This document shows, in pieces, positions 1-6,684 of a DNA stretch of 11,060 bases. Location: positions 1-11,060 of the forward strand of contig JARIBR010000061.1 of assembly GCA_029258695.1 (NCBI GenBank), given 5' to 3'. The position numbers were made by a program, and so were the translations under genes. The notes under the pieces were generated by a model that worked only from the letters and a program-made list of their open reading frames with translations, did not search any database and had not been told where the DNA came from. How positions within the stretch are numbered: the first letter of the stretch is position 1; the number at the start of each line of letters is the position of its first letter. The DNA comes from Quadrisphaera sp. (GTDB lineage Bacteria > Actinomycetota > Actinomycetes > Actinomycetales > Quadrisphaeraceae).

Positions 1-1403
1 GCCGCGTGGTGGCCCGCTACGCCAAGCACGTGCTGCCCACGTACGGCGTCTTCGACGAGTTCCGGGTCTTCGTCCCCGGCGAGGCCCTGGTCATGGTGCG
101 GGTGCGCGGGGTGGACGTGGCCCTGGCCATCTGCGAGGACCTGTGGCGCGACGGCGGCCCCGTGGCCCGGTACGCCAGCGCCGGCGCCGAGCTGGTCCTG
201 GTGCTCAACGGCTCGCCCTTCGAGCGCGGCAAGGACGACGTGCGCCTGGAGCTGACGCGCCGGCGCGCGGCGCAGGCCGGGTGCCCGCTGGCCTACCTCA
301 ACGCCGTCGGCGGGCAGGACGAGCTGGTCTTCGACGGCGCCTCCCTCGTCGTCGCCCCCGACGGCGCCCTGCTGGCGCGCGCGCCGCAGCTCGTCGAGAC
401 CCTGCTCGTCGTCGACGTCGACGCCCCCGACCGCACCGCCGCCCACGCACCGGGGAGCGCCGCTGTGGTGCACGTGGTCAGCGAGGACCCCGTCGCGGCG
501 TACGAGCCGCTCGAGGCGCCGCTCGCCGAGCCCCTGGAGGAGACCGCGGCGCTGTGGTCGGCCCTCGTCCTGGGCCTGGGCGACTACGTGCGCAAGAACG
601 GCTTCACCCGCGTGGCGCTGGGCCTGTCCGGGGGCATCGACTCCGCCGTCGTCGCCGCGATCGCCGTCGACGCGCTCGGGCCGGGCGGCCTGACCGGGGT
701 CTCCCTGCCGTCGTCGTACTCCTCGGCGCACAGCCGCGACGACGCCGACGACCTCGCCGAGCGCCTGCGCTGCGACTACCGGGTCGTGCCCATCGCCCCG
801 ATGGTCGACTCCTTCACCGAGCACGTGTCCGCGGCGGTCGAGCTGTCCCCGGTGGCCGGGGAGAACCTCCAGGCGCGGGTGCGCGGCACCGCGCTCATGG
901 CGCTGAGCAACTCCGAGGGCCACCTCGTGCTGGCCACGAGCAACAAGTCCGAGCTCTCGGTGGGCTACTCCACGCTCTACGGCGACTCCGTCGGGGGGTA
1001 CGCACCGCTGAAGGACGTGCCGAAGCTGCTCGTCTGGGAGCTGGCGCGCTGGCGCAACGCCGACGCGCGGCGCCGCGGCGAGCGGGAACCCATCCCGGAG
1101 AGCACCATCACCAAGGCGCCGTCCGCCGAGCTCGCCCCGGGGCAGACCGACCAGGACTCCCTGCCCCCCTACGAGATCCTGGACCCCCTGCTGTCGGGCT
1201 ACGTCGAGCGTGCGCTGGGCCGCGCGGAGCTGGTCGAGGCCGGGTTCGAGCCCGGCGTGGTCGACCAGGTGGTGACGCTCGTGGACCGCGCGGAGTGGAA
1301 GCGGCGCCAGTTCGCGCCCGGCCCGAAGGTCAGCGCGGTCGCCTTCGGGCGCGACCGCCGCCTGCCCGTCACCAGCCGCTGGAGCGAGGGGCAGGCCCGA
1401 TGA
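1..1403 (+). CDS. nadE: Glutamine-dependent NAD+ synthetase, 5' end missing
   Basis: This enzyme makes NAD+ in the cytosol from deamido-NAD+, ATP and ammonia released from glutamine. The reading frame is open from the first base, so the start lies outside the window; about 465 residues are visible. Counting from the GTG at position 6, the visible part begins inside the nitrilase-like glutaminase domain. Lys7 (in YAKHVLP) and Cys43 (in AICEDLW) match the catalytic Lys and Cys of the Glu-Lys-Cys triad; the Glu would be upstream. The synthetase domain follows from about residue 180, with the ATP-binding loop SGGIDS at 208-213, NLQARVRG at 287-294, and the NKSELSVGYSTLYGD segment from 313. The C-terminal TKAPSAELAPGQTDQDSLPPY region is also typical. 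Its TGA stop overlaps the panB ATG (ATGA), so the two are probably cotranscribed. The family assignment is secure; only the N-terminus is unknown. Confidence 0.96.
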   Translation, partial: RVVARYAKHVLPTYGVFDEFRVFVPGEALVMVRVRGVDVALAICEDLWRDGGPVARYASAGAELVLVLNGSPFERGKDDVRLELTRRRAAQAGCPLAYLNAVGGQDELVFDGASLVVAPDGALLARAPQLVETLLVVDVDAPDRTAAHAPGSAAVVHVVSEDPVAAYEPLEAPLAEPLEETAALWSALVLGLGDYVRKNGFTRVALGLSGGIDSAVVAAIAVDALGPGGLTGVSLPSSYSSAHSRDDADDLAERLRCDYRVVPIAPMVDSFTEHVSAAVELSPVAGENLQARVRGTALMALSNSEGHLVLATSNKSELSVGYSTLYGDSVGGYAPLKDVPKLLVWELARWRNADARRRGEREPIPESTITKAPSAELAPGQTDQDSLPPYEILDPLLSGYVERALGRAELVEAGFEPGVVDQVVTLVDRAEWKRRQFAPGPKVSAVAFGRDRRLPVTSRWSEGQAR

Positions 1404-2248
1404 GCGACGCCGCCGTGCCGCGAGGCACCGAGAAGTCCCCGCCGATCGCCGCGAAGCGGGTCCGCGTGCACCACCTGGCGGCGATGAAGGCCGTCGGGCA
1501 GCCCATCACCATGCTCACCGCCTACGACGCCCCCACCGCGGCGGTCTTCGACGAGGCCGGCATCGACGTGCTCCTCGTCGGGGACTCCATCGGTGACAAC
1601 CTCCTCGGCCACGCCACCACGCTGCCGGTCACCATCGAGGACCTGCTCCCCCACGTGCGCGCCGTCGCAGGGCGCACCGGACGCCCCCTGGTCGTGGCCG
1701 ACCTGCCGTTCGGCAGCTACCAGGTGAGCCCCCAGCAGGCCGTGGAGACCTCCGTGCGCCTCATGAAGGAGGGCCTGGCCCACGCCGTGAAGCTCGAGGG
1801 GGGCGCGGCGATGGTCGACCGGGTGCGGGCGGTCACCGACGCCGGTATCCCGGTGATGGGCCACCTCGGGTACACCCCCCAGGCGGTCCACCACCTCGGC
1901 GGGCCTCGCGTGCAGGGGCGCGGGGACGCCGGCGACGCGCTGATGGCCGACGCCGTCGCCCTCCAGGAGGCCGGCGCGTTCGCGGTCGTCCTCGAGGTGG
2001 TCCCCGGACCGCTGGCGGCTCGCGTCAGCGCCGCGCTGGAGATCCCGACCATCGGCATCGGTGCGGGAGCGGGCACCGACGGGCAGGTGCTCGTGTGGCT
2101 CGACATGGCGGGGATGACCCAGGGCGCGCCGCGTCTTGCGAAGGCCTACGGGCGCCTGCGCGAGGCGCTGCTGGAGGCGGCTGGCGCCTACGCGCAGGAG
2201 GTCCGCTCACGGGCCTTCCCCGGCCCCGAGCACACCGTCGAGCGCTGA
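1400..2248 (+). CDS. panB: 3-methyl-2-oxobutanoate hydroxymethyltransferase (ketopantoate synthase)
   Basis: PanB transfers a hydroxymethyl group from 5,10-methylene-tetrahydrofolate to 2-oxoisovalerate, giving ketopantoate, the first committed step of pantothenate and CoA synthesis. The 282-residue product is slightly longer than the E. coli enzyme because of a short N-terminal extension. Metal-binding residues are present as Asp62 (VGDS), Asp101 (VADLPFGSY) and Glu133 (KLEGG). The catalytic base is Glu199 (LEVVP); other conserved segments are MGHLGYTPQ, VQGRGDA and IPTIGIGAG. These fall at a near-constant offset of 17-18 from the E. coli residues 45, 84, 116 and 181, as known for the family. 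I chose the ATG at 1400 because it overlaps the nadE stop and has a purine-rich GAGGGG about ten bases upstream. The frame is open far upstream inside nadE, but that part looks like arginine-rich shadow translation. A cytosolic TIM-barrel enzyme is expected. Confidence 0.96.
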   Translation: MSDAAVPRGTEKSPPIAAKRVRVHHLAAMKAVGQPITMLTAYDAPTAAVFDEAGIDVLLVGDSIGDNLLGHATTLPVTIEDLLPHVRAVAGRTGRPLVVADLPFGSYQVSPQQAVETSVRLMKEGLAHAVKLEGGAAMVDRVRAVTDAGIPVMGHLGYTPQAVHHLGGPRVQGRGDAGDALMADAVALQEAGAFAVVLEVVPGPLAARVSAALEIPTIGIGAGAGTDGQVLVWLDMAGMTQGAPRLAKAYGRLREALLEAAGAYAQEVRSRAFPGPEHTVER

Positions 2249-2276
2249 GCGGCGGGAGAGCTCACGGGGCGCGCAC

Positions 2277-2282
2277 TAGCGT
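2277..2282 (+). promoter_or_regulatory. Probable -10 element for a leaderless oxidoreductase mRNA
   Basis: TAGCGT sits six bases before the GTG start at 2289, which would place transcription initiation on or next to the start codon. No good Shine-Dalgarno sequence is seen at the usual spacing, and no convincing -35 box. The same arrangement recurs before other genes of this window. The call is inferred from sequence pattern only. Confidence 0.55.
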
Positions 2283-2288
2283 CGGGGT

Positions 2289-3290
2289 GTGCCTGACCTG
2301 ACGATCGGCTACGCCGCCGCCCTCGAGCAGCTCGCCCCGACCGACGCCGTGACGTTCGCCGCGAGCGCCGAGCGCCACGGCTTCTCCGGGGTGATGGCCG
2401 CCGACCACTTCGCTCCGTGGGTGCCCTCGCAGGGCCAGTCACCGTTCGTGTGGTCGGTGCTCTCCGCGATCGGCCAGCGCACCACCGGCGACCTCGGGCC
2501 GGGGGTGGCGAGCGCCGCCTTCCGGATGCACCCCGCGATCCTCGCGCAGGCCGCGGCGACCCAGGAGGCGATGTACCCGGGTCGCACGTGGCTGGGCATC
2601 GGGGCCGGTGAGGCGTTGAACGAGCACGTCGTCGCGCCGCGCTGGCCGGAGGTGGGTGTGCGCTCGGCGATGCTCTTCGAGGCCGTGGACCTCATCAAGC
2701 GTCTCTTCGACGCCTCGATGGCGGGGAGGGACGTCAAGCACTCCGGGGAGCACTACTCGATGGGGACCACGCGGTTGTGGACGATGCCCGCGGCGCCTCC
2801 CCCGGTGCTCGTCGCCACGGCCGGGCCGATCAACGCCAAGCGGGCCGGTCGCCACGCCGACGGCATCATCACCCCCGCGGCGCCGCGCGAGAAGCTGGCG
2901 ATGCTCCTCGAACGCTTCGCGGACGGCGCCCGCGAGGTGGGCCGGGACCCGGAGACGATGCCGAAGGCCCTCCAGGTCCACGCCTCCTGGGCCCCCACCG
3001 AGGAGGAGGCGCTGACCAACGCCGTGACGCGGTGGCCCAACGGCGGCATGGCCTTCCCCAAGGGCGACGTCCGCTCGCCCCACGACTTCGCCGCGATGGC
3101 TGCGCTGGTGCGCCCGGAGGACTTCGCCGGGCGCCTGCTCATCAGCCCCGACCTCGACGCGCACCGGGCCCGGCTGCAGTCCTACGCCGACCTGGGCTTC
3201 GACCGGATCTACGTCCACGACGTCGGGGAGGACCAGGAGCGGTGGCTGGAGGCCTACGGCCGCGAGGTGCTGCCCCGGCTGCGCCGCTGA
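2289..3290 (+). CDS. F420-dependent LLM-class oxidoreductase (glucose-6-phosphate dehydrogenase-like subfamily)
   Basis: This 333-residue protein is a luciferase-like TIM-barrel oxidoreductase that probably uses coenzyme F420 in the cytosol. The first half resembles mycobacterial F420-dependent glucose-6-phosphate dehydrogenase (FGD): IGYAAALEQLAP, then DHFAPW at 39-44 with His40 and Trp44 in the places of the known active-site residues. GIGAGEALNE near 103-112 carries the equivalent of the catalytic Glu. The C-terminus, ending LPRLRR, is also FGD-like. The segment around residues 195-210 (TPAAPREK) does not match the FGD region that binds the sugar phosphate, so I would not assume glucose 6-phosphate is the substrate. 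The GTG start fits the family N-terminus and the promoter-like hexamer just upstream. It stands 40 bases after panB and converges on the glycosyltransferase with a 16-base gap. The family is confident, the cofactor probable, the substrate unknown. Confidence 0.88.
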   Translation: MPDLTIGYAAALEQLAPTDAVTFAASAERHGFSGVMAADHFAPWVPSQGQSPFVWSVLSAIGQRTTGDLGPGVASAAFRMHPAILAQAAATQEAMYPGRTWLGIGAGEALNEHVVAPRWPEVGVRSAMLFEAVDLIKRLFDASMAGRDVKHSGEHYSMGTTRLWTMPAAPPPVLVATAGPINAKRAGRHADGIITPAAPREKLAMLLERFADGAREVGRDPETMPKALQVHASWAPTEEEALTNAVTRWPNGGMAFPKGDVRSPHDFAAMAALVRPEDFAGRLLISPDLDAHRARLQSYADLGFDRIYVHDVGEDQERWLEAYGREVLPRLRR

Positions 3291-3306
3291 TGCGCAGGAC
3301 GGCCCG

Positions 3307-4644
3307 TCACCACGGGGAGGGCCCGTGGCGCAGCAGCGGTTGGCCGGTGCGGGCGAGGGTCTCGACGAGGAGCGAGGCCTCCGCTGGCCCGTCGTGGGCG
3401 TCGAGGTCGGCGGCCACGCGGCGGGCTGCCTCGGCGTAGCGGGGCTCGCGCAGCACCGAGCCCACCGCCCGCCCCACCTGGGCCGGGCGCGGCTGGTCGG
3501 TGCGCAGGTCGATGCCCACCCCCGACGTCGCCACCCGCACGCCGACCTCGGGCTTGTCGGCGTCGCGCCCGGCGACCACCAGCGGCACCCCGTGCGCGAG
3601 GGAGGCCAGCACGCCGCCCCAGCCGCCGTTGGTGACGGTCACCGACGTGAGCGGGAGCAGGTGCTCGTAGGGCAGCAGGTCGGTGACGAGGACCCCGTCG
3701 GGAACCTCGAAGGGCAGCGAGGTGTGACCGGGGCGCCCCGTGATGGCGACCACGAGGGCCTCGCCGGCGCCGAGCGCTGCCAGGGTGGGGCTCAGCAGCA
3801 TCGACGGGTCGGTGTGCAGCGTGCCCTGGGTGACGTGCACGACGGGACGGCCGCTCTCGACGGCCTCGAGCACCTCGGGCCACCACGGCGGGCGCGTGAC
3901 CTGCGCGCCGGCGGGCGTGAGCCGGCCGATGAAGTGGACCTGCGCGGGCAGGTCCGGGCGCGGGAGCTCCAGGGACGGCACGCCGCACGTCATGAGCAGG
4001 TCCGGGGAGACCACCGAGCGGACCACCGAGCGACCCGGCTCCAGGCCCGCGGCGGTGCGCTCGACGTCCCAGCGGCGCTGCAGCGCGCGCAGCGACAGCG
4101 CGCTGACCGAGCGCAGGGCGCCGTCGCGGGCACGGCCCAGGGGGCCGCGCGCCGGCGCCAGCCCGAGCCCCGGCGGGGGCAGGTGCCGGCTGCGCCCGAC
4201 GAAGGGGAGGATGTTCAGCGTCGCCCACGGTGCGTCGAGCACCTCGGCCGCGAGCGCGGCGCCCCAGCTGGCCGCGTCACCGACGAGGGCGTCCCACGGC
4301 TCCTCGGAGAACGCGCCCAGCAGGTCCTCGAGCTGGGCGCCGGCCGTCCCGACGAAGAAGGTCTCGAGCTCCCCGCCGAAGCGCGATCGACCGTGCAGAC
4401 CGTCCAGGGCGGGGAAGGTCGCCGGGAGGTCGGCGTCGTCGACGTCCGGGGCGGCGCGCCACGGCACGACGCGGGCTCCGACCGCCGTGAAGCGCGGCGC
4501 GTGCTTGGTCGTGGTGTGCACCCGCACGTCGTGGCCCCGGGCCACCAGCTCGGCGGCGAGCGCGGAGAACGGCACGACGTGCCCGGTGACCGGCGCGGGC
4601 GCCAGCATCACGCACAGCGGGCCGGCCGCGGTGACGGCCCTCAC
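3307..4644 (-). CDS. GT1-family glycosyltransferase (UGT/MGT-like, GT-B fold)
   Basis: This 445-residue protein resembles bacterial family-1 glycosyltransferases that move a sugar from a nucleotide sugar to a small hydrophobic or natural-product acceptor. The N-terminal half has the expected early Rossmann segment [19 protein letters not shown], with His22 in the place of the catalytic His, and a later [14 protein letters not shown] segment (Asp123). The C-terminal donor half carries VVHVTQGTL, the LLPYEHLLP segment, and the signature [21 protein letters not shown] at 337-357. In this signature Asn replaces the more usual His of THGG; I recall the NGG(Y/W)GGV form from a bacterial subgroup of these enzymes. 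No signal peptide or membrane segment is obvious. The GTG start overlaps the TGA of the preceding small gene (GTGA), with GAGG a few bases upstream, so translation is probably coupled. Donor and acceptor cannot be read from the sequence. Confidence 0.88.
   Translation of the reverse strand: MRAVTAAGPLCVMLAPAPVTGHVVPFSALAAELVARGHDVRVHTTTKHAPRFTAVGARVVPWRAAPDVDDADLPATFPALDGLHGRSRFGGELETFFVGTAGAQLEDLLGAFSEEPWDALVGDAASWGAALAAEVLDAPWATLNILPFVGRSRHLPPPGLGLAPARGPLGRARDGALRSVSALSLRALQRRWDVERTAAGLEPGRSVVRSVVSPDLLMTCGVPSLELPRPDLPAQVHFIGRLTPAGAQVTRPPWWPEVLEAVESGRPVVHVTQGTLHTDPSMLLSPTLAALGAGEALVVAITGRPGHTSLPFEVPDGVLVTDLLPYEHLLPLTSVTVTNGGWGGVLASLAHGVPLVVAGRDADKPEVGVRVATSGVGIDLRTDQPRPAQVGRAVGSVLREPRYAEAARRVAADLDAHDGPAEASLLVETLARTGQPLLRHGPSPW
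3310..3328. terminator. Possible bidirectional terminator hairpin
   Basis: A perfect 7-bp inverted repeat (CCACGGG / CCCGTGG) with a 5-base loop sits at the junction of two convergent genes, inside the last codons of the minus-strand glycosyltransferase. There is no T-tract on either side. The position is right for a shared terminator, but a stem this short is common by chance in such GC-rich DNA. Confidence 0.3.
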
Positions 4645-4805
4645 TCGTCCTCGGCGTCCCAGGCCTCGGTCCGCGCGGCGGCGGTCGCCAGCGCCGCCTC
4701 GGCGTCCTCCCGGGTGGGATAGGGACCCAGCAGCTGGCTGTGGTCGCTGCGGTGACCCACCTCGACGGTGGACGTCTTCATGTTGAACCAGTACTGCTCG
4801 CTCAT
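4641..4805 (-). CDS. Small conserved actinobacterial protein with SPOR-like sequence
   Basis: This 54-residue acidic protein begins [17 protein letters not shown] and contains [21 protein letters not shown], which resembles the core of SPOR-type repeats (GPY.TRE.AE.AL). It ends in the acidic WDAEDE. I recognise it as a type of small actinobacterial protein often labelled SPOR-domain or hypothetical; its function is unknown. It has no signal peptide or transmembrane segment, unlike classical peptidoglycan-binding SPOR proteins. The ATG at 4805 is chosen because the sequence similarity begins there and the divergent map gene starts only 33 bases away. The minus-strand frame stays open much further through map, but that extension is antisense shadow. 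The stop overlaps the downstream glycosyltransferase start by four bases. The gene is likely real; the role is uncertain. Confidence 0.8.
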   Translation of the reverse strand: MSEQYWFNMKTSTVEVGHRSDHSQLLGPYPTREDAEAALATAAARTEAWDAEDE

Positions 4806-4811
4806 GCCCCC

Positions 4812-4817
4812 ATCGTG
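4812..4817 (-). promoter_or_regulatory. Possible -10 element for the SPOR-like gene
   Basis: On the minus strand CACGAT lies six bases before the ATG at 4805. It departs from TANNNT at the first base, but mirrors the TACGAT element of map on the other strand, together forming an inverted repeat (ATCGT...ACGAT). A GGAGGGG lies about 13 bases from the ATG, too far for a standard ribosome binding site, which also favours leaderless expression. Confidence 0.4.
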
Positions 4818-4825
4818 GCCCCTCC

Positions 4826-4831
4826 TACGAT
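4826..4831 (+). promoter_or_regulatory. Probable -10 element for leaderless map mRNA
   Basis: TACGAT ends seven bases before the ATG at 4839, so transcription would begin at or beside that codon. The hexamer overlaps an alternative in-frame ATG at 4830, which would then lie upstream of the transcript and be unusable. No -35 consensus is evident. Confidence 0.6.
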
Positions 4832-4838
4832 GGCCGCC

Positions 4839-5768
4839 ATGCACACCCCGTCGCTCGCGCCGGCCGCCCGCCCACCCGAGGGGCGTGGCGAGGCCGGCGC
4901 ACCGCTGGGCACGCTCGTGCCCGGCACCATCGGCCCCCGCCGCCCGGTCCCGGCGTCCATCGCCCGCCCCGGGTACGTCGACCGTGACGCCCCCGCGCCC
5001 TTCACCGGCAGCCACGTCACCGACGAGGCGACCCTGGCGCGGATGCGGGTGGCGTGCCGGCTCGCCGCCCGCGCGCTCGCCGCGGTCGGTGACGCGGTGG
5101 TGCCCGGCGTCACCACCGACGAGCTGGACCGCGTGGGCCACGAGTTCCTCGTCGCCGCCGGGGCCTACCCCTCGACGCTGGGCTACCGCCACTTCCCCAA
5201 GTCGCTGTGCACCTCCGTCAACGAGGTGGTCTGCCACGGCATCCCCGACTCCACCGTGCTCGCCGAGGGCGACATCGTCAACGTCGACATCACGGCCTAC
5301 CTCGTGGTGGACGGCGTGGGGGTCCACGGGGACACCAACGCGACGTTCGCGGTCGGCGAGATCGACCCGGTGAGCCAGCGGCTGATGACCGTGGCCCGCG
5401 AGTGCACGGAGCGCGGCATCGACGCGGTCCGTCCGGGCCGGCGCGTCAACGTCATCGGGCGCGTCATCGAGAAGCACGCTCGCCGCGCCGGGTACGGCTC
5501 GGTGCGCGAGTTCACCGGGCACGGGATCTCCACCGCGTTCCACTCCGGCCTGGTGATCCCCCACCACGACTCCGCGCCCGAGCACGACGACGTGATCGAG
5601 CCCGGCATGACCTTCACCGTCGAGCCGATGATCACCCTGGGCCCGCCGGCGTGGACGATGTGGGACGACGGGTGGACGGTGGTCACCGCCGACCGCCAGC
5701 GCACCGCCCAGTACGAGCACACGCTGGTGGTCACCGACACCGGCGCGGAGATCCTCACGCTCGTGTGA
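4839..5768 (+). CDS. map: Type I methionine aminopeptidase
   Basis: This cytosolic metalloprotease removes the initiator methionine from new proteins. The product is 309 residues long. A proline-rich N-terminal extension (residues 1-45, including PRRPVP) recalls the PXXP linker of the longer mycobacterial MetAP. The catalytic pita-bread domain follows. The five metal ligands are Asp150 (NVDIT), Asp165 (HGDTN), His228 (FTGHGIS), Glu262 (FTVEP) and Glu293 (QYEHT). His133 in VCHGIPD matches the conserved substrate-side His. Spacing between the two Asp ligands is 15 residues rather than the usual 11, so the hairpin joining them is about four residues longer (around LVVDGVGV). I chose the ATG at 4839 because a TACGAT element sits seven bases upstream; an ATG at 4830, three codons earlier, is the alternative. 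It is divergent from the SPOR-like gene, with ppgK 29 bases downstream. Confidence 0.95.
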   Translation: MHTPSLAPAARPPEGRGEAGAPLGTLVPGTIGPRRPVPASIARPGYVDRDAPAPFTGSHVTDEATLARMRVACRLAARALAAVGDAVVPGVTTDELDRVGHEFLVAAGAYPSTLGYRHFPKSLCTSVNEVVCHGIPDSTVLAEGDIVNVDITAYLVVDGVGVHGDTNATFAVGEIDPVSQRLMTVARECTERGIDAVRPGRRVNVIGRVIEKHARRAGYGSVREFTGHGISTAFHSGLVIPHHDSAPEHDDVIEPGMTFTVEPMITLGPPAWTMWDDGWTVVTADRQRTAQYEHTLVVTDTGAEILTLV

Positions 5769-5784
5769 GATCAGCGGCGATGGC

Positions 5785-5790
5785 TAGGGT
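5785..5790 (+). promoter_or_regulatory. Probable -10 element for leaderless ppgK mRNA
   Basis: TAGGGT ends seven bases before the ATG at 5798, in the 29-base gap after map. No Shine-Dalgarno sequence is seen, and no clear -35 box. This suggests ppgK has its own start site in addition to any read-through from map. Confidence 0.55.
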
Positions 5791-5797
5791 GCCCGGC

Positions 5798-6658
5798 ATG
5801 ACGAGCACCCAGCCCACGCGCGCAGCGACCCAGGAGGCGGCGAGCCGGCGGTCGAAGGCCCGCCTCGCCCTCGGCATCGACATCGGCGGCTCGGGCATCA
5901 AGGGCGCCGGGGTGGACGTCACGACCGGCGAGCTGGTGACCGAGAGGGTGCGCCTGCCCACGCCCTCCCCGTCCACCCCGGAGAAGGTCACGGCGGTCGT
6001 CGCGCAGGTGCTGGACCAGGTGCTCGACGCCCTGCCGGGCGGGCGGGTGGCCGACGGCGGGGTCAGCACGGCGATGAAGCGCCGGATGCCGCTCGGGGTC
6101 ACCTTCCCGGCGGTGGTCCAGGGCGGGGTGGCTCGCACCGCGGCCAACGTGGACCCCTCGTGGATCGGCACCGACGTGGCCTCGCTGCTCGCCGACGCCA
6201 CCGGCCGTGCGGTCACCGTGGTCAACGACGCCGACGCCGCCGGGATGGCCGAGGCCCGGTTCGGCGCGGCCGCGGGCGTCGAGGGCGTCGTGGTGCTGGC
6301 GACCCTCGGCACGGGCATCGGCACGGCGCTGCTCGTCGACGGGCTCCTGGTGCCCAACAGCGAGCTCGGCCACCTCGAGGTCGACGGGCACGACGCGGAG
6401 AGCAGGGCCTCCGACGCGGCTCGGGAGAAGAACGACTGGTCGTGGAAGAAGTACGCCAAGCGCCTGTCCAGGTACTTCGCGGCCGTCGAGCGGGTGCTGT
6501 GGCCCGACCTCATCGTCGTGGGCGGCGGGGTGTCGAAGAAGGCGGACAAGTTCCTGCCCCGGGTGCGGACGCGAGCCAGGATCGTGCCCGCAGCGCTGCA
6601 GAACCAGGCGGGCATCATCGGCGCCGCCGTGCTCGCCGTGGAGCGTTCGCGGGTCTGA
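5798..6658 (+). CDS. ppgK: Polyphosphate glucokinase (ROK family)
   Basis: PpgK phosphorylates glucose to glucose 6-phosphate using inorganic polyphosphate, and in many members also ATP; it is typical of actinobacteria. The 286-residue product carries the first phosphate-binding loop at 26-36 ([11 protein letters not shown]) and the conserved [12 protein letters not shown] at 114-125. The glucose-binding and catalytic segment VVNDADAAG has Asp144 as the expected base; LGTGIGTAL follows as the second phosphate loop, then NSELGHLE at 187-194. The [14 protein letters not shown] region and [13 protein letters not shown] are characteristic of PpgK rather than of ATP-only ROK kinases, as is [14 protein letters not shown] near the C-terminus. 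The ROK zinc cysteines are absent, as is normal here. There is a roughly 20-residue N-terminal tail, and about 17 extra residues at 80-97 compared with my memory of the mycobacterial enzyme. The start at 5798 follows a promoter-like hexamer; an ATG at 5780 is the alternative. Confidence 0.95.
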   Translation: MTSTQPTRAATQEAASRRSKARLALGIDIGGSGIKGAGVDVTTGELVTERVRLPTPSPSTPEKVTAVVAQVLDQVLDALPGGRVADGGVSTAMKRRMPLGVTFPAVVQGGVARTAANVDPSWIGTDVASLLADATGRAVTVVNDADAAGMAEARFGAAAGVEGVVVLATLGTGIGTALLVDGLLVPNSELGHLEVDGHDAESRASDAAREKNDWSWKKYAKRLSRYFAAVERVLWPDLIVVGGGVSKKADKFLPRVRTRARIVPAALQNQAGIIGAAVLAVERSRV

Positions 6659-6672
6659 GGCGCCCGGGCGCC
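6659..6672. terminator. Possible bidirectional terminator palindrome
   Basis: A perfect 14-base palindrome (GGCGCCC/GGGCGCC) begins directly after the ppgK stop, in the 26-base gap between convergent ppgK and the minus-strand membrane protein gene. It has no loop as written, so an actual hairpin would open the central bases, and no T-tract follows. Position supports a terminator role; structure alone is weak. Confidence 0.35.
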
Positions 6673-6684
6673 CCTCGCCGACGG

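Noticed and set aside
143..1399. A very long plus-strand frame running through nadE into panB
   Set aside because: The upstream part is an Arg/Ala/Gly/Pro-only translation in a shifted frame of nadE, typical of GC-rich shadow ORFs; the real panB starts at 1400.
3325..4722. A 465-residue plus-strand ORF antisense to the glycosyltransferase
   Set aside because: Composition is that of antisense translation in GC-rich DNA, with no family motifs, whereas the minus strand shows clear GT1 signatures.
4830..4832. Alternative ATG start for map, three codons upstream
   Set aside because: It overlaps the TACGAT promoter-like hexamer, so it would not be in a leaderless transcript; kept only as an alternative.
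4806..5720. Minus-strand upstream extension of the SPOR-like gene through map
   Set aside because: It would read antisense across the whole of a well-supported map gene, and the recognisable protein begins at the ATG at 4805.
5780..5782. Alternative ATG start for ppgK, six codons upstream
   Set aside because: It lies upstream of the TAGGGT hexamer and adds no family-like sequence; 5798 fits the promoter spacing better.
5755..6618. A 287-residue minus-strand ORF opposite ppgK
   Set aside because: Ser/Thr/Ala/Arg-rich shadow sequence without motifs; the plus strand encodes all conserved PpgK segments.
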